Positions 5,535 to 6,437 of a stretch of 6,437 bases of DNA are shown here, in pieces (within the stretch, counting starts at the first letter, position 1; every line of letters begins with the position of its first letter). This stretch comes from Pseudomonadota bacterium (GTDB taxonomy: Bacteria > Pseudomonadota > Alphaproteobacteria > Ferrovibrionales > Ferrovibrionaceae). The notes below the pieces were generated by a model that was not told the DNA's origin, did not search any database, and was given only the letters and a program-made list of their open reading frames with translations. The translations under genes and the position numbers were made by a program. The DNA is taken from assembly GCA_021793055.1 (NCBI GenBank), contig JAJYTL010000190.1, positions 1-6,437 of the forward strand, written 5' to 3'.

Positions 5535-6437
5535 ATGGCCACGGAGGACGGAGGTCGCAAGCTGCGGCGCGATGCCGGCTTGATCAGCCTGCTTTTCGCC
5601 AGCGTCGGCGGAATCGTCGGCTCCGGCTGGCTGTTCGGACCGCTCTATGCGGCGAAGATCGCCGGGCCCGCGTCGCTCATTGCCTGGGTCATCGGCGGCG
5701 CCGCGGTCCTGCTGCTCTCCTTCGTCTTCGCCGAGTTGGTGACGGCCTTTCCGCGCGCCGGCGCGATGGTGGCATTCCCCAAACTCAGTCACGGCTCCTT
5801 CATCGCCATGGTGATGAGCTGGACGGTGTTCCTCGGCTACGTCACCGTCGCCCCGGCCGAAGTGCTGGCGGTGATGAAATATGCCCACAACTACCTGCCG
5901 ACGGTGGTGCCGGAGGGCGGCGCCGATTCAATCGTCGGCTTTGTCGAAGCCGCGGTCCTGTTGGCAATCTTTGTCGGCGTCAACTTCTACAGCATTCGCT
6001 GGGTGCTGCAGGTCAACAACGTCGTGGTGTGGTGGAAGCTCGCGATCCCGGCATTGACCGTGACCGTGCTCATCGTCGCGGGCGCCCATTTCGGCAACCT
6101 GACCGCCCATGGCTTCGCGCCAACCGGCTCGAAGGGCGTGTTTTCGGCCGTCGCCACCTCCGGCATCGTGTTTAGCTACCTGGGTTTTCGCGGCGCGGTC
6201 GAGCTGGCGGGCGAATCGGCTAATCCGCGCCGCAATCTGCCGATCGCCGTGGTCGGCTCGGTGGTGATCGCCGTCATCCTCTATTGCGCGCTCGAAATCG
6301 CGCTTCTGGTTTCGGTCGATCCCAAATATCTCGTCCATGGCTGGGCGGCATTTACCTTCAAGGGGGTTGCCGGCCCCTTCGCCGGCCTTGCCGAACTGCT
6401 TGGGCTCGGCTGGCTTGCCGTCTTGGTTTATGTCGAT
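5535..6437 (+). CDS. APC-family amino-acid permease, 3' end outside window
   Basis: The first 301 residues of an integral inner-membrane transporter of the amino acid-polyamine-organocation superfamily are present; the frame is open to the window edge. The first membrane helix carries the glycine-rich unwound substrate motif GGIVGSGWLFGP (residues 25-36). A characteristic segment SGIVFSYLGFRGAVELAGE followed by SANPRRNLPIAV (209-239) matches helix 6 and the conserved NP-R-x-x-P loop. Hydrophobic stretches near 15-38, 45-70, 86-112, 133-151, 162-184, 203-222, 236-261 and 280-300 give about eight helices so far, as expected for two-thirds of a 12-helix permease. ATG 5535 is preceded by AGGGGGG (5521-5527) at 7 bases. 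The substrate cannot be told from the sequence; amino-acid/proton symport or exchange is the family's usual activity. It has its own upstream gap and is divergent from the thioredoxin-NHL gene. Confidence 0.92.
   Translation, partial: MATEDGGRKLRRDAGLISLLFASVGGIVGSGWLFGPLYAAKIAGPASLIAWVIGGAAVLLLSFVFAELVTAFPRAGAMVAFPKLSHGSFIAMVMSWTVFLGYVTVAPAEVLAVMKYAHNYLPTVVPEGGADSIVGFVEAAVLLAIFVGVNFYSIRWVLQVNNVVVWWKLAIPALTVTVLIVAGAHFGNLTAHGFAPTGSKGVFSAVATSGIVFSYLGFRGAVELAGESANPRRNLPIAVVGSVVIAVILYCALEIALLVSVDPKYLVHGWAAFTFKGVAGPFAGLAELLGLGWLAVLVYVD

Noticed and set aside
4417..5583. 388-codon plus-strand open frame
   Set aside because: It is antisense to the thioredoxin-NHL gene and crosses the intergenic gap. 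It is low-complexity and Arg/Ala-rich with no family resemblance.
4794..5888. 364-codon minus-strand open frame spanning the permease start
   Set aside because: It runs antisense to the permease and in a second frame over the thioredoxin-NHL gene. Its sequence is Arg/Gly-rich without a domain.

Overview
The window is chromosomal DNA of high G+C content, and it most likely comes from an alphaproteobacterium. The strongest evidence is a circularly permuted, two-piece ssrA (tmRNA) gene at about 3354-3650, a gene form typical of Alphaproteobacteria (also found in some cyanobacteria and betaproteobacteria). Use of the flavin-dependent thymidylate synthase ThyX and the GC-rich third codon positions fit this. 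I saw no phage, insertion sequence, CRISPR or transfer signature. The region looks like ordinary core genome, and I do not find a convincing undescribed defence or mobile system.

Layout from left to right. A good sigma70-type promoter (20-48) precedes ygfZ (161-1057, +), a folate-binding GcvT-like protein. ygfZ overlaps by 16 bases the 3-methyladenine DNA glycosylase gene tag (1042-1698, +). The two appear to form a short operon. The end of tag overlaps by 23 bases the end of a convergent small lipoprotein gene (1676-2164, -). Upstream of the lipoprotein on the same strand is thyX (2265-3197, -). A divergent intergenic region of about 150 bases follows, then the permuted ssrA gene on the + strand: acceptor piece ending in CCA at 3433, a removable 40-base spacer hairpin, then the coding piece with tag ANDNSVALAA. 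Convergent to ssrA is a 487-residue protein (3700-5163, -) with a thioredoxin-like domain and an NHL beta-propeller, resembling NHLRC2. After a 371-base non-coding gap, an APC-family amino-acid permease (5535 onward, +) runs off the right edge.

The genes have separate housekeeping roles: Fe-S cluster/tRNA-modification support (ygfZ), repair of alkylated DNA (tag), dTMP synthesis (thyX), rescue of stalled ribosomes (ssrA), probable thiol-redox chemistry (thioredoxin-NHL) and solute uptake (permease). Beyond the ygfZ-tag and possible thyX-lipoprotein co-transcription, nothing shows that they act as one pathway.
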